Below are positions 9,605-18,244 of a stretch of DNA of 56,017 bases, in pieces. The DNA comes from Deltaproteobacteria bacterium. Lineage in GTDB: Bacteria > Desulfobacterota > DSM-4660 > Desulfatiglandales > Desulfatiglandaceae. The stretch covers positions 1-56,017 of the forward strand of contig QMLZ01000002.1 in NCBI GenBank assembly GCA_003646995.1, given 5' to 3'. Position 1 is the stretch's first letter; each line of letters opens with the position of its first letter. A program made the position numbers and the translations under genes. Below the pieces are notes generated by a model, which was not told the origin of the DNA, made no database searches, and saw nothing but the letters and a program-made list of their open reading frames with translations.

Positions 9605-9620
9605 TGGCAATGTTTTTGCA
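9605..9620 (+). promoter_or_regulatory. Sigma-54 promoter upstream of the gene at 9719
   Basis: TGGCAATGTTTTTGCA matches the -24 TGGCA and the -12 TTGCA perfectly, with the GG and GC 12 nt apart. The transcript would start near 9631, giving a leader of roughly 90 nt with an AGGAGG site in front of the ATG at 9719. Confidence 0.68.
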
Positions 9621-9718
9621 TACAATCATCAAATGATAGGGGGGGACTCTTAGCGGAAGACCTCCCGGTACTGGAGACCAGGACCAAGTTCAGAAGAAAT
9701 GAGAGAGGAGGTAAGCTG

Positions 9719-10180
9719 ATGAAAATAACAGGGATCTATGGCCCTCAGGGCGAACAGCCCTCCACTAAACTAAAGACAGGGAATTCAGGAAAGGATGAGT
9801 TTAAGAAAGTGATGGAAAAGGTTTTGAATGACAACTCGCCTGGATCGATCAGTTCCCCCACTGTAACCGGACCTAAGACGGCTAGCGAGATAACAGCAGC
9901 CCTAGCACCACACGGGCTGGCATCCCCTGTGCTCAGGGCATCCAATCAAATTGAAATGGTATTGGATACGCTGGACTTTTATGCGCATAAGCTTGGGGAC
10001 CAATCGATAAAACCCAAAGATATAGATACATTGGTAGATGACATGATGACAAAAATCTCTGCCCTTGATGAGTTCAGGTATAAAAACAGCCTGCCCCGGG
10101 CCCTTGACGACATAATCTCAGATCTCGTTGCTACCGTAAGCTCAGAGGTGGAGAAGTTCAAGAGGGGTGACTACTCATAG
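9719..10180 (+). CDS. Unknown protein, probably flagellum-associated
   Basis: 153 residues; I cannot assign a family. The N-terminal 70 residues are polar and rich in Pro, Ser and Thr, probably disordered; residues about 75-150 are predicted helical and end in EVEKFKRGDYS. There is no signal peptide or membrane segment. AGGAGG precedes the ATG, and a well-formed sigma-54 element lies 100 bp upstream, the promoter type common for flagellar genes. The 3' end overlaps the convergent kinase-like gene by 10 bp, so both reading frames use that stretch. Confidence 0.75.
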   Translation: MKITGIYGPQGEQPSTKLKTGNSGKDEFKKVMEKVLNDNSPGSISSPTVTGPKTASEITAALAPHGLASPVLRASNQIEMVLDTLDFYAHKLGDQSIKPKDIDTLVDDMMTKISALDEFRYKNSLPRALDDIISDLVATVSSEVEKFKRGDYS

Positions 10181-10917
10181 GGAAAGCCAAGGTGTATCTC
10201 TGAGTGATCAGTTGAGGAGTCGTGCGACAACGATACGCCGGATGATCTGATAGTTGAGACGGCTACCAGCATTTCAACACTGCACTTTCCCCCCAATTCC
10301 ATGAATCCCTGCTCCGGTTTACCTTCACTGGTCATCAGTTCGAGAATATCAGAGGACAGGGAATGTTCTCTGGTGGTGAAACAAGCCAATAGTTGATTAG
10401 GCTCTCCCCTGGTCATGATATGGAGTGCTTGAATTTGATTTCTCTCTATGTCTTCCACCAATCCTTGGAGGAACCATCTCAAGGCCGGGGACAAGTAACT
10501 CGTTCTAGGTTTCACAGTCTTTGCCTTTTCATCCAAATCCAGGCTTACCTGCACGCGGTGTTTGAAATACAAGTTCGCGCTCAAGAATTCCAGTTCCTCT
10601 TGTAGGAGATGGTTAAGGTTAATAAAAGCGGGTGGTGGACTGGAAAAGAGTTCGGCTCTGTCGGCTGTCTGGCGAATAAGGCGGTTCAGTTTCTCAAATT
10701 CCTCTTCCATCCTCTTCAGCCTAGTGGAAAAGTTGCTAGCAAAGTCAGGTTCGAGATCGGGATTCTTGGAGAAAAGAAAGGACAGCACATCCATCTCCAT
10801 CCCAAGTGTGTGTAAAGGACCATTTAAGTTATGAACAAGTCCATTGATAAGCTTTCCTATGGAAGCCGCACTGAACAGCTCTAACGCCTGATCAAGTTCT
10901 AGTTCGACCTTGTTCAT
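10171..10917 (-). CDS. Histidine-kinase-like phosphotransfer protein without a recognisable ATPase domain
   Basis: 248 residues. Residues 15-95 look like a dimerisation/phosphoacceptor helical hairpin: LVHNLNGPLHTLGMEM places His29 in an H-box-like context with the following Pro34. The C-terminal half (about 110-245) has the size of a kinase ATPase domain but I see no N, G1 or G2 box. This layout resembles ChpT-type histidine phosphotransferases or a degenerate kinase. The start overlaps the upstream PilZ gene by 26 nt, so the two are co-translated; the 3' end overlaps the convergent gene at 9719. A phosphorelay role with the nearby receivers is inference. Confidence 0.62.
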   Translation of the reverse strand: MNKVELELDQALELFSAASIGKLINGLVHNLNGPLHTLGMEMDVLSFLFSKNPDLEPDFASNFSTRLKRMEEEFEKLNRLIRQTADRAELFSSPPPAFINLNHLLQEELEFLSANLYFKHRVQVSLDLDEKAKTVKPRTSYLSPALRWFLQGLVEDIERNQIQALHIMTRGEPNQLLACFTTREHSLSSDILELMTSEGKPEQGFMELGGKCSVEMLVAVSTIRSSGVSLSHDSSTDHSEIHLGFPYE

Positions 10918-11488
10918 CCTTTGCCTCCCTCAGGGCTTTTTCCTTCCTGATAATCTTTCGTTGTTTCTTGAATACTGACTCAATGATTGCGTCCCTCGCA
11001 CTTTCGTCTATCTCAAGAATCTTGGCCGCAATGACATACTTGGCAGATTTGTCGTCCTTCACACACCTGATAATCTCGGCTATTAATTCTATGCGAAATT
11101 GGACAGTGCTGGGAATGATGAGGTCCACCTTTGCAAGGGAACCCTCTACTACAGGCTCATTACTCAAAAACTTAAAGCCCGATCCACTTAATTCAACAAC
11201 TTCCTTAAAAGCATTGATCCGATTTTCAGCTGGTAGAGTCAGTTCTTCTATTATGAAGTCAAGCTTGTTGTTAAAATTCTTAAAGCACTGATATAATATG
11301 CTCGTTTGGGGGTTAGTCGGCATTGTACTTATGAATTCTTCCAAAGGATCAGGTTGGTCACCTCCGCGGAAAAGAGTAATCCCAAGCCCCTGCCTGGCAA
11401 GGTTAAAATCTTCCCCTTCCAAAAAGTGAAATTTAGCGGGGAAAGACACCTTGGCCCTTACAAATTCACGCCTGTTGTTTGGTTCCAT
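10892..11488 (-). CDS. PilZ-domain protein, putative c-di-GMP receptor
   Basis: 198 residues. The N-terminus NRREFVRAKV fits the arginine-containing PilZ switch, and VELSGSGFKF fits the second motif ([DN]xSxxG) with Glu in place of Asp/Asn, so binding may be weakened. A long insertion (about residues 30-90) separates the motifs, and the last 30 residues are Lys/Arg/Glu rich. GAGGG lies upstream of the ATG and a sigma-54-type element about 77 bp upstream. It is co-encoded with the kinase-like gene and near an HD-GYP gene, so a c-di-GMP link to motility is plausible. Confidence 0.78.
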   Translation of the reverse strand: MEPNNRREFVRAKVSFPAKFHFLEGEDFNLARQGLGITLFRGGDQPDPLEEFISTMPTNPQTSILYQCFKNFNNKLDFIIEELTLPAENRINAFKEVVELSGSGFKFLSNEPVVEGSLAKVDLIIPSTVQFRIELIAEIIRCVKDDKSAKYVIAAKILEIDESARDAIIESVFKKQRKIIRKEKALREAKDEQGRTRT

Positions 11489-11564
11489 CGTCTTCCCTCG
11501 GGTCCAGGATTTTCAGCTAACCAGTCGAGGTAGCCGAAAAATGAAAAAGTCATAAAACGAAAGA

Positions 11565-11580
11565 TGCAATAATAGTACCA
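11565..11580 (-). promoter_or_regulatory. Candidate sigma-54 promoter for the PilZ operon
   Basis: On the minus strand TGGTACTATTATTGCA: GG and GC are 12 nt apart, TTGCA is perfect, and only two positions of TGGCACG differ. It lies 77 bp upstream of the PilZ ATG and would drive both the PilZ and the kinase-like gene. Confidence 0.55.
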
Positions 11581-11682
11581 AAAGAACTCGGGGTCCACTG
11601 AAGCAAGGACTCCAACCACATGTGTACTTAAATCATGTATTGGCAAAAATCAACGTAGTTTGGACGTAGGGGGATTTTGTCG

Positions 11683-13239
11683 TCAAAATTTCAACACCCG
11701 CAGGGCAGCTTCCACGATTTCGGGGTCGAACTGTGTACCAGCATTCTTTTTCAACTCTCGAAGGCATTGGGAAAAGGGCAATCTATTACGGTAAGCTCTG
11801 TCAGAATTCATGGCATCAAAGGCATCGGCTACTGAAAGTATTCGCGCCAATTTTGGTATCTCTTCTCCCTTGAGCCCATCTGGATATCCTGTTCCGTCCC
11901 AACGTTCGTGATGGTTTCTTATAATGGCGAGTTCATCCTGGTCTAGGCCAAGGTGAGAAACTATGTTCACGCCTATTATGGGATGGGTCTTGATGACTTG
12001 GAACTCTTCCGGAGTCAGCCCGCCCGGCTTCTTGAGGATATGGTCGTCTATTCCGATCTTGCCTATGTCGTGGAGTGGACCGGCTGACTCAAGTTTCCTG
12101 ATCTCATCGGGTTTGCACCTTAGCTCATAAGCTATCTCAACAGACAGGTGGGTAACTCTTTCAGAATGCTGTTGAGTATATCGGTCCCTAGCTTCTATTG
12201 CGCTTACAAGCGAGGCCAAGGTGGCAAACATGTTTTCCTTAAGGTTGTGATACAGAGCCATATTTTCCACGTTAAGCGCAGCCTTTTCAGCCAGGAAATT
12301 AAGTACAAATTCATCGTCACGGTCAAACTCACTGCCTTGTTTTTTGTTGGCCACCAGTAACACACCAAACAGTTCACCTCTAATCTGAAAAGGAACAGAA
12401 ATAATGTTTGGAAGCCTGCACGTGCGGTTAGAAAATATGGGCCTGCCATTGCACGAAGTCAGATAAGTCTCGATGAAATTTCTGTCTATATAAGAGGACT
12501 TCCGATCCGCACGATAAACAGGAACTTCTGTTCCGGCCCGCAGATTGCTGACCCCGTGGTAGGTGAACGCGAATAGGGAGCCTTTGGATGGATCGTGGAT
12601 CAAGAAGCAAGCCTTTTCAGCATTGCAGGCCTCGCAAGCCTTTGTTACAAGGAATCGGTAGAGATCCTCGGAGAGATTCAATTGCGAAAGAGTGTCGATT
12701 ATTTCATAAAGAAGGGTTTTCTCCTTTATCTTCTTTTGTAATTCGTCATTGAGCTTTTCAACTTGTTTTTTCTGCTCCAATTCCTGGTTCAAGGCCCAAT
12801 TTTTTTCCATGAGCGCATGAAGTCGGTGAATTCTCTCCATGGAGACTTTGACGTCTTGAAGTCTGAAAGGCTTAATGAGGAAATCAGAGGCACCGTACCG
12901 CATTGCCTCTATTACTTTCTCCATGGAGGGATATCCAGTCATTACGATCACAGCCGTGGGTAAACCCGAATTGCTCAGATAGGTCAGCACCTCCATTCCA
13001 TCCATTTCGGGCATCATAAGGTCCATGAACACGTAGTCGTATGCCACCGAGCTAAGGGCCTCTACCGCCCTCTTACCATTCTCAGCAGTGTCCACGTGTT
13101 TGACACCGAGGTGATAGAGGTATGAGCTAAGGGTTTCCCTGATCAGGGCCTCGTCGTCTACAACCAGCACGCTGAGCGCACCCAGTTCATTGGCCGGCGC
13201 TGGGGCTATCTTAGGTTTTGGAACAGCCTGGCTTTGCAA
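11683..13239 (-). CDS. Receiver-GAF-HD-GYP response regulator, predicted c-di-GMP phosphodiesterase
   Basis: 518 residues. Receiver domain at about 20-140 with Asp28-Asp29 and phosphoacceptor Asp73 (FMDLMMP); a coiled coil at about 140-180 (LEQKKQVEKLNDELQKK); a GAF domain at about 185-330; an HD-GYP domain at 345-515 with His390-Asp391 (LHDIGK) and the HHERWDGTGYPDG signature. HD-GYP proteins hydrolyse cyclic di-GMP, and the receiver suggests phosphorylation control. The start overlaps the 3' end of the REC-SHOCT gene by 34 nt, so the pair is co-translated. It sits between flagellar genes and the PilZ gene, which makes a motility role likely. Confidence 0.93.
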   Translation of the reverse strand: MQSQAVPKPKIAPAPANELGALSVLVVDDEALIRETLSSYLYHLGVKHVDTAENGKRAVEALSSVAYDYVFMDLMMPEMDGMEVLTYLSNSGLPTAVIVMTGYPSMEKVIEAMRYGASDFLIKPFRLQDVKVSMERIHRLHALMEKNWALNQELEQKKQVEKLNDELQKKIKEKTLLYEIIDTLSQLNLSEDLYRFLVTKACEACNAEKACFLIHDPSKGSLFAFTYHGVSNLRAGTEVPVYRADRKSSYIDRNFIETYLTSCNGRPIFSNRTCRLPNIISVPFQIRGELFGVLLVANKKQGSEFDRDDEFVLNFLAEKAALNVENMALYHNLKENMFATLASLVSAIEARDRYTQQHSERVTHLSVEIAYELRCKPDEIRKLESAGPLHDIGKIGIDDHILKKPGGLTPEEFQVIKTHPIIGVNIVSHLGLDQDELAIIRNHHERWDGTGYPDGLKGEEIPKLARILSVADAFDAMNSDRAYRNRLPFSQCLRELKKNAGTQFDPEIVEAALRVLKF

Positions 13240-13880
13240 ATTTCAAATTCCCTCGCAGTGATTAAACCTTTATCGCGCAATAATGATATGCGTTCGAGAT
13301 CACTCACAAATGATTCAGAAGAAGCGCTCTTTCCGCCACCCAGCAAGTGCGGGGTAAGGTCATCAGATATAAGCGTCCTTGCGCTTTTCCCCACCAAAGG
13401 ATTTGCAGGGATGGAATCGGGGCTACTACTGGTCCCAAGAATCTGTTTTACCAATCTGAGTTCTTCATACGCCCTCTTAAGCAAGCTAAGCAGCTTTCTG
13501 TTTTCCTTAATCAGGCTTATCTTGTCCATTGCGTTATTCACGGCAATTTTTATCTGCTCAAGCTTAAAGGGCTTTGTTATGTAATCATATGCCCCCTCTC
13601 TGATTGCATTGATGGCCGTTTCCAAGGAAGCGAAACCTGTAATGAGAATAACCAAGGTCTCCGGTCTTATTTTTTTTGCTTCACGAAGGATTTCTATGCC
13701 GCTTGCACCGGGTAACATTATGTCAGTAATTATTAAGTCGTATGCTTTGGTGCGACATCTCTCAATGGCTTCCAATCCATCCGAGCAAGTATCAACAGAA
13801 TAATCCTCTTCACTGAAGACATCCGCTAGTATGGACAAAAGATCTTTGTCGTCGTCCACAATAAAGAGTTTACGTGCCAT
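13206..13880 (-). CDS. Response regulator with receiver domain and C-terminal SHOCT-like domain
   Basis: 224 residues from the ATG at 13880, chosen because the longer frame begins with a TTG inside flaG and AGGTGA precedes this ATG. The receiver domain has Asp9-Asp10-Asp11, phosphoacceptor Asp53 (ITDIMLP) and Lys in TKPFK. A helical stretch (120-150) and a Ser/Pro-rich linker lead to residues 191-224, LRDKGLITAREFE, which fits the short C-terminal (SHOCT) domain often used for oligomerisation. No DNA-binding domain is present. It overlaps the HD-GYP gene and follows flaG. Confidence 0.85.
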   Translation of the reverse strand: MARKLFIVDDDKDLLSILADVFSEEDYSVDTCSDGLEAIERCRTKAYDLIITDIMLPGASGIEILREAKKIRPETLVILITGFASLETAINAIREGAYDYITKPFKLEQIKIAVNNAMDKISLIKENRKLLSLLKRAYEELRLVKQILGTSSSPDSIPANPLVGKSARTLISDDLTPHLLGGGKSASSESFVSDLERISLLRDKGLITAREFEICKARLFQNLR

Positions 13881-13926
13881 CTTCACCTGTACGCAATCCT
13901 GCACCTGGGGGGTGTCCTGAAACACC

Positions 13927-14316
13927 TTAAGCGCTCTTCTCAAAAAATACTCCCACCATCTCTTCCATTCTCGCAGCCAGCTTCAGTAACTCCTCGGGAG
14001 GAATTTGCCTGATCACTTTTCCGCTGCTCTTAGAAATAACCTCTATGACTATGTTTTCGGTCTGATCATCAACTCTGATGCGAAGATCCCTTTGGATTGA
14101 CTCAATGTAATCTGACATGGCACTGGCAATACGCTGGAGTTTATCCTGAACGGTCTGCCTGATATTGTCAGAACTCTTTTGGAGAGTTTCAACCATCCCA
14201 GATTTCTGGGAAGATCTCTGGTTGCCTTTCACATTCCCGGGAAACCCTGTTCCCATAGCGGCTGTTCTATCATCCCCATTAATCTTCTGAATAGCGGTTA
14301 ATTCTGATATTCCCAT
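13927..14316 (-). CDS. flaG: FlaG family flagellar protein
   Basis: 129 residues. The C-terminal half has the FlaG signature: RVDDQTENIVIEV then GKVIRQIPPEELLKLA, ending in a short helix. The N-terminus is polar. FlaG family proteins are usually encoded beside fliD/fliS and are linked to filament length or assembly. GGAGGTGA precedes the ATG. fliS ends 49 bp upstream, and the receiver gene begins 46 bp downstream. Confidence 0.9.
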   Translation of the reverse strand: MGISELTAIQKINGDDRTAAMGTGFPGNVKGNQRSSQKSGMVETLQKSSDNIRQTVQDKLQRIASAMSDYIESIQRDLRIRVDDQTENIVIEVISKSSGKVIRQIPPEELLKLAARMEEMVGVFFEKSA

Positions 14317-14365
14317 GGCTCACCTCCACCCTTTTCCGGCTGGGCTTTGCTTTGGATAAAATCCG

Positions 14366-14824
14366 TCATGCTGCAACGCCTGCATGTAATTTAATGCTAG
14401 CCGTTGCTTCAGTATCAAGCTTGCCCTCAGCTTCCTTGCCTTTTTGCTCCATTCCATTCTTAGGAATATTCACCCAGGCGTTTTTTAGTTCTTCGAGTAT
14501 GGTTACCGCATTATCGAAGTCTTGCAACTTGCGATTTATATCTGCTTCCAGGAGTGTTTTAATCAAGAAGTTATAAATGGACTCGAGGTTCCGGGCTATT
14601 TCTCCGCCTCTCTCAAAGTCAAGACTCAGTTTCAGTTCAGCGATTATATCTAATGCCCTTTGAAGGGACTTTCCCTTTTCTATGTATTCTTTGCGCTCAT
14701 AATGCTCTTTGGCCTGCTTGAGAAACCGTATTGCATGTTCATAGCACATCACAATGAGGTCCACCCCGCTCGAGGTTTCGATGTTTGTCTTTTGGTACTG
14801 CAAGAGCTGCTTGCCATAAGTCAT
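14366..14824 (-). CDS. fliS: Flagellar export chaperone FliS
   Basis: 152 residues, all helical in appearance. The N-terminal YGKQLLQYQKTNIETSS and LIVMCYEHAIRFLKQA are typical of FliS, which binds the flagellin C-terminus and keeps it unpolymerised before export. The C-terminal 25 residues (after IPKNG) are a low-complexity charged tail beyond the usual domain. AAAGGAGGAG lies upstream of the ATG. fliD is 107 bp upstream. Flagellin itself is not in this window. Confidence 0.94.
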   Translation of the reverse strand: MTYGKQLLQYQKTNIETSSGVDLIVMCYEHAIRFLKQAKEHYERKEYIEKGKSLQRALDIIAELKLSLDFERGGEIARNLESIYNFLIKTLLEADINRKLQDFDNAVTILEELKNAWVNIPKNGMEQKGKEAEGKLDTEATASIKLHAGVAA

Positions 14825-14931
14825 TTTGAGACACTCCTCCTTTGTTTTAAAATTCGGTCAAGATCCCTTTTCGGTCCCCACCACCCATTCAACAACCGCC
14901 GTACCTGGCCAAGGGAACGCTAGCTCCTCAG

Positions 14932-17900
14932 TTATACCCATCCAACGGATATGGCCTGAATTTGGCCAGTTAGCCACTGGCTTTGACTTTGAACCGCCGC
15001 CAGAGCCTTTTCCATGGCTATGAACTGCCTAACCATTAACTCCATTTTCTTGTCCAATCGGGCCTCCATTTGCTGGATCCTGTCTTCTAGCCCCTTGATG
15101 GTGCTTTGAAGTGAATCTTCTTTGTAAGATAAGTAGCCTTCGTAGGGGTCAGTGATCCCGAAAAGTATTCGGTCGAAACTCTCGGCTACACCAAGGGTTA
15201 GCTTTATGGTTCCAATCTCTCCGGTTTGCGTTCCATCGTAACGTATGCTGAGGCCCGCCACATTGGGTTGGTCATCATCGCCAGTTAGTACCTGTCCCTT
15301 GCCTGTTGCAGACTCGCCATTGATCGTTCCAGCCACATCCTGCCCATTATTTACTGTTTGATCCCCGCTGGTCCAAAGCAGATTCGCTGATTCTGAGATA
15401 GTAAAGCTATGATTACTGCCATAGGCATTGTGACTTAACACAAGGTGGTTGCTGTCATCTCTTGATGCTGTGATATCTATGGCATAACGCCCTTCTTGCC
15501 CTCCTGTGTTGGTGGCCAATACTGACCCAAAATCAAGATTTCTGTCAGTAGGCTCTTCGATTGTGAGGCTCAGCTGGCTGTCACCAGGCCTTTTGTCAGT
15601 TACTACTATTCTGCCTGAACTATCCAAAGAAACACTGACTTCTCCTCCAAAAGCACTTTCGATGGCACTGATCAAACCCTGAACTGTATCTGAGCTGACG
15701 TCAGAAATAGTATAGGATCCACTGACTGCCGAGCCGTTCCTTTTGGTGCCGGAAAAAGTGATAACGTCCCCATCTTGCAGCCCAGCAGACTGGCCCGAAC
15801 TATCATAAACGCTGTCCCAGGTAGTATCTAATGTTATGGCCTGATTTTGAGAAGAATCCGAGTACAGACTTTCAGATCCTACAAGTATTTCTGTGTATAT
15901 GGTATCAAGTTCAGTATTTATTGCGTTGACAATGTCAGTTATGGTCATGTCACTTGTCAGTTCTATGGTAGCACTCTTGTCCCCTTCGGTGATTGTTATG
16001 GTTTCATCGGACCCTATGGTGGTGTCTACTTGAGTATCACTGGTAGAAGAGCTTTTCGTAGCAATCTGCGTTATGTTTACTGAATATTCGCCCGCCTTTG
16101 TTTGACGAGTGTGAGTGAGATATTCAATAGTACCGTTACTGCTTATACCGCTGGCGGTAAACAGGTACCTAACATCGTTAAAATTGGTTTGGAGGTAACC
16201 ACGCAACTTGTCATCGTCGATGCTCAATTGACCTTCTTTGTCCACACTGATACCAACCAGGCCCAGCGTTGAAAAGTTTTCTGCTACTCCCCATACCGCT
16301 TGGACAATGGCTCCACTTAGCTGGGATTGAATGGAAAACAAAGTGCCATCTCCAAATAAGATCCCGCCTGGCTCCTGCTTCTCTTCATCATAGGATTGTT
16401 GATCATGGATGTACTGGGCAACCTCATTGTAAGCATCAACGAATGCCTGAATCTTGTTGATTAGTCCGTCTACATCACGGTCAATATTCAAGGTAACTGT
16501 TGTATTGCTATCAGCATTCAAAAGGTTCAAAGTCACCCCAGGGATAACATCCGTAATGGAATTGCTCGAGTTGGTAATTGTGACACCGTCGATTACCACG
16601 GATGCGTCTTGTCCGGCTACAAGCTCCCTTTTCCTGACAGTAGAAAGGGTATTGAAGGACCCGAAATCAAGGGAAGAGTAATTATCTTGAATGTGGGATG
16701 TCAGTGAAACCGATAGTGAGCTAGCGCCGCTTTGCATGTCAGCTATTTGTATTTGGCCCTGCGAGGTTAAGTATACAGCTACCTCTCCACCATTTGCTTC
16801 GAATGCGGTTTCTATTGCGTCTAGGAGGTCTTGAACGGTTGACCCGCTGGTTATGGTAAAGTCAGTGTTTACGCTATTTCCATTGTGGTCTGTCCCGGAT
16901 ATGGTTATATAGTCGCCCGTAGTATAGAGGTTATAGCCATCAATCGCGGATAAAAGGGTGTCAGCTGCTATGGTTTCTCCGTCACTTGTCATGGAGTTCG
17001 TTGATGTGGTTCCCTGGATATCTGAAACCCCGCCCTGCAGAATGCCCAGGGTTTCTAGGATATTTGAGGAGTCATTGAAACCCTGGCTTCCGTCGATTTG
17101 CAGTATGTATCTTGTATTATCTCCATCGTCTGCAGTGACCACTGAGGCGCTGACTCCGGCAATGGAAGCGTTATTGATCTTTGTCTTAATATCCTCCAAT
17201 GAGTCTGTAGACAGATCGATCGTGACATCTTGGTATACGCCGTCTCCATCAAGAATCTGGATTGTGCCGGTTTGGGTGGACGAAAGCCCTAGCAAGCTCT
17301 TTATGTCCTGGGTAGAGCTCGAGAAGGAATCGGATTGCACACCGTTTGTGATGGGATTCTTGATGTTTTCACTAGTATCTTTCCAGCCGAATGCTTGGAT
17401 TATGTCCTCTGAAGATGCGTTTTGAAGGCCTATGCCCTCTGCTCCGGTTTCGTCACTGGTGAGTATCAACCTAAAATCATTGGTGCCGTAAGCGAGTATA
17501 CTGGCAGTCACACCAGTAGGATGGGTCCCTGCATTGGCAGCATTAATTTTATCCCTGACACTTGTCAGGGTATCGGTAGCGGCAACATGGATGGCGACTC
17601 CGTTAATAAGGATGTCTCCCTCGTAGGAGGCCCCCAAGGCATTGTCGAGAGAAGCAAAGGAAGAGGAAGACAGTTTCTGCGCAGTAGCTATTGAGGAAAT
17701 TTGTATGGTATAAGTGCCCGGCGAAGCGGTTGAACTAGCTGTCGCGCTCAAAAGGCTTGAAGCACTTGTATCGCCAGTGGACTGCATGCTAGTGGTGTAA
17801 AGGTTGAAATCTTCTGGGTCTTTAAGGCTCTCGCTTGCTGATTTGAGGGACAGGAGTTTGCTGTTGAAGGATTGCCATTCAGAAAGCTTTTTTTCGTAGT

Positions 17901-18021
17901 CTGATTTTTGATTTTCCACCAAATCGACAGGTCTGTGCTCGATTTTCATAAGGTCATCTATTATGCTTCGCCAGTCAAGCCCACTGGCTAGCCCACTGAC
18001 TGACTGTGTGCTCATTACCAT
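14932..18021 (-). CDS. fliD: Flagellar hook-associated protein 2 (filament cap) FliD, very long form
   Basis: 1029 residues, about twice the usual length (450-700). The N-terminal domain is canonical (GLASGLDWRSIIDDLM), followed by repeated flagellin-IN-like segments (for example TGTIQILDGDG, SVRDKIN, SLEDIKTKIN). The C-terminal FliD domain (FDRILFGITDPYEGYLSY, then a coiled coil and AMEKALAAVQSQSQWL) is intact. Residues 369-455 and 751-833 are a clear internal duplication, both starting GD-I-(T/S)-G and ending LDFGS. The insertions are Ser/Thr/Asp rich with almost no Cys, as expected for a surface cap. FliD caps the filament and promotes flagellin polymerisation. TAGGAG precedes the first ATG. 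Confidence 0.94.
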   Translation of the reverse strand: MVMSTQSVSGLASGLDWRSIIDDLMKIEHRPVDLVENQKSDYEKKLSEWQSFNSKLLSLKSASESLKDPEDFNLYTTSMQSTGDTSASSLLSATASSTASPGTYTIQISSIATAQKLSSSSFASLDNALGASYEGDILINGVAIHVAATDTLTSVRDKINAANAGTHPTGVTASILAYGTNDFRLILTSDETGAEGIGLQNASSEDIIQAFGWKDTSENIKNPITNGVQSDSFSSSTQDIKSLLGLSSTQTGTIQILDGDGVYQDVTIDLSTDSLEDIKTKINNASIAGVSASVVTADDGDNTRYILQIDGSQGFNDSSNILETLGILQGGVSDIQGTTSTNSMTSDGETIAADTLLSAIDGYNLYTTGDYITISGTDHNGNSVNTDFTITSGSTVQDLLDAIETAFEANGGEVAVYLTSQGQIQIADMQSGASSLSVSLTSHIQDNYSSLDFGSFNTLSTVRKRELVAGQDASVVIDGVTITNSSNSITDVIPGVTLNLLNADSNTTVTLNIDRDVDGLINKIQAFVDAYNEVAQYIHDQQSYDEEKQEPGGILFGDGTLFSIQSQLSGAIVQAVWGVAENFSTLGLVGISVDKEGQLSIDDDKLRGYLQTNFNDVRYLFTASGISSNGTIEYLTHTRQTKAGEYSVNITQIATKSSSTSDTQVDTTIGSDETITITEGDKSATIELTSDMTITDIVNAINTELDTIYTEILVGSESLYSDSSQNQAITLDTTWDSVYDSSGQSAGLQDGDVITFSGTKRNGSAVSGSYTISDVSSDTVQGLISAIESAFGGEVSVSLDSSGRIVVTDKRPGDSQLSLTIEEPTDRNLDFGSVLATNTGGQEGRYAIDITASRDDSNHLVLSHNAYGSNHSFTISESANLLWTSGDQTVNNGQDVAGTINGESATGKGQVLTGDDDQPNVAGLSIRYDGTQTGEIGTIKLTLGVAESFDRILFGITDPYEGYLSYKEDSLQSTIKGLEDRIQQMEARLDKKMELMVRQFIAMEKALAAVQSQSQWLTGQIQAISVGWV
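15523..15771 (-). repeat. FliD internal repeat, copy B (residues 751-833)
   Basis: This segment matches copy A at 16657-16917 at protein level: GDVITFSGTKRNG against GDYITISGTDHNG, TVQGLISAIESAF against TVQDLLDAIETAF, and the shared ending LDFGS. It is a diverged in-gene duplication of about 83-87 residues. Confidence 0.8.
16657..16917 (-). repeat. FliD internal repeat, copy A (residues 369-455)
   Basis: Partner of the segment at 15523-15771. The order of motifs is the same in both copies and the lengths differ by four residues. Confidence 0.8.
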
Positions 18022-18067
18022 GATGTGTACTCCTAATAGGTTATAGTCTTGACCGTGCCTAAACTTC

Positions 18068-18095
18068 CTATCGGAAAAGCTTTGGGGTGACTTGA
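18068..18095 (-). promoter_or_regulatory. Candidate sigma-28 promoter for fliD-fliS-flaG
   Basis: On the minus strand TCAAGTCA, a 12-nt spacer, then TCCGATAG, about 47 bp upstream of the fliD ATG. Matches to TAAAGTTT-N11-GCCGATAA are 5/8 and 6/8, with the spacer one base long. fliD operons are often FliA-dependent, which supports it, but the match is imperfect. Confidence 0.33.
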
Positions 18096-18244
18096 GGGGT
18101 TTAGTATTGGGTACTTTGGGACTTAGTTGTGTTTTTTCAATAACTTTCTAGCCAATAAGTGCTTAACTTAACATATATTGCATCCAGTTATACGAATTGA
18201 AACATAATAGGAAAAGAAAGGGGTCTTTGGTAGGAACGGGACTA

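Larger units (their letters stand above)
9408..9718. other. Intergenic region between cheB and the gene at 9719
   Basis: 311 bases without a gene. It contains a weak stem-loop (TGGCCC 9498-9503 with GGGCCA 9513-9518) followed by a moderately T-rich stretch, and a strong sigma-54-type element at 9605-9620. Nothing else was recognised. Confidence 0.6.

Noticed and set aside
11458..11646. 62-codon minus-strand frame across the PilZ start
   Set aside because: It overlaps the PilZ gene start and the candidate promoter, lacks a ribosome-binding site and resembles no family.
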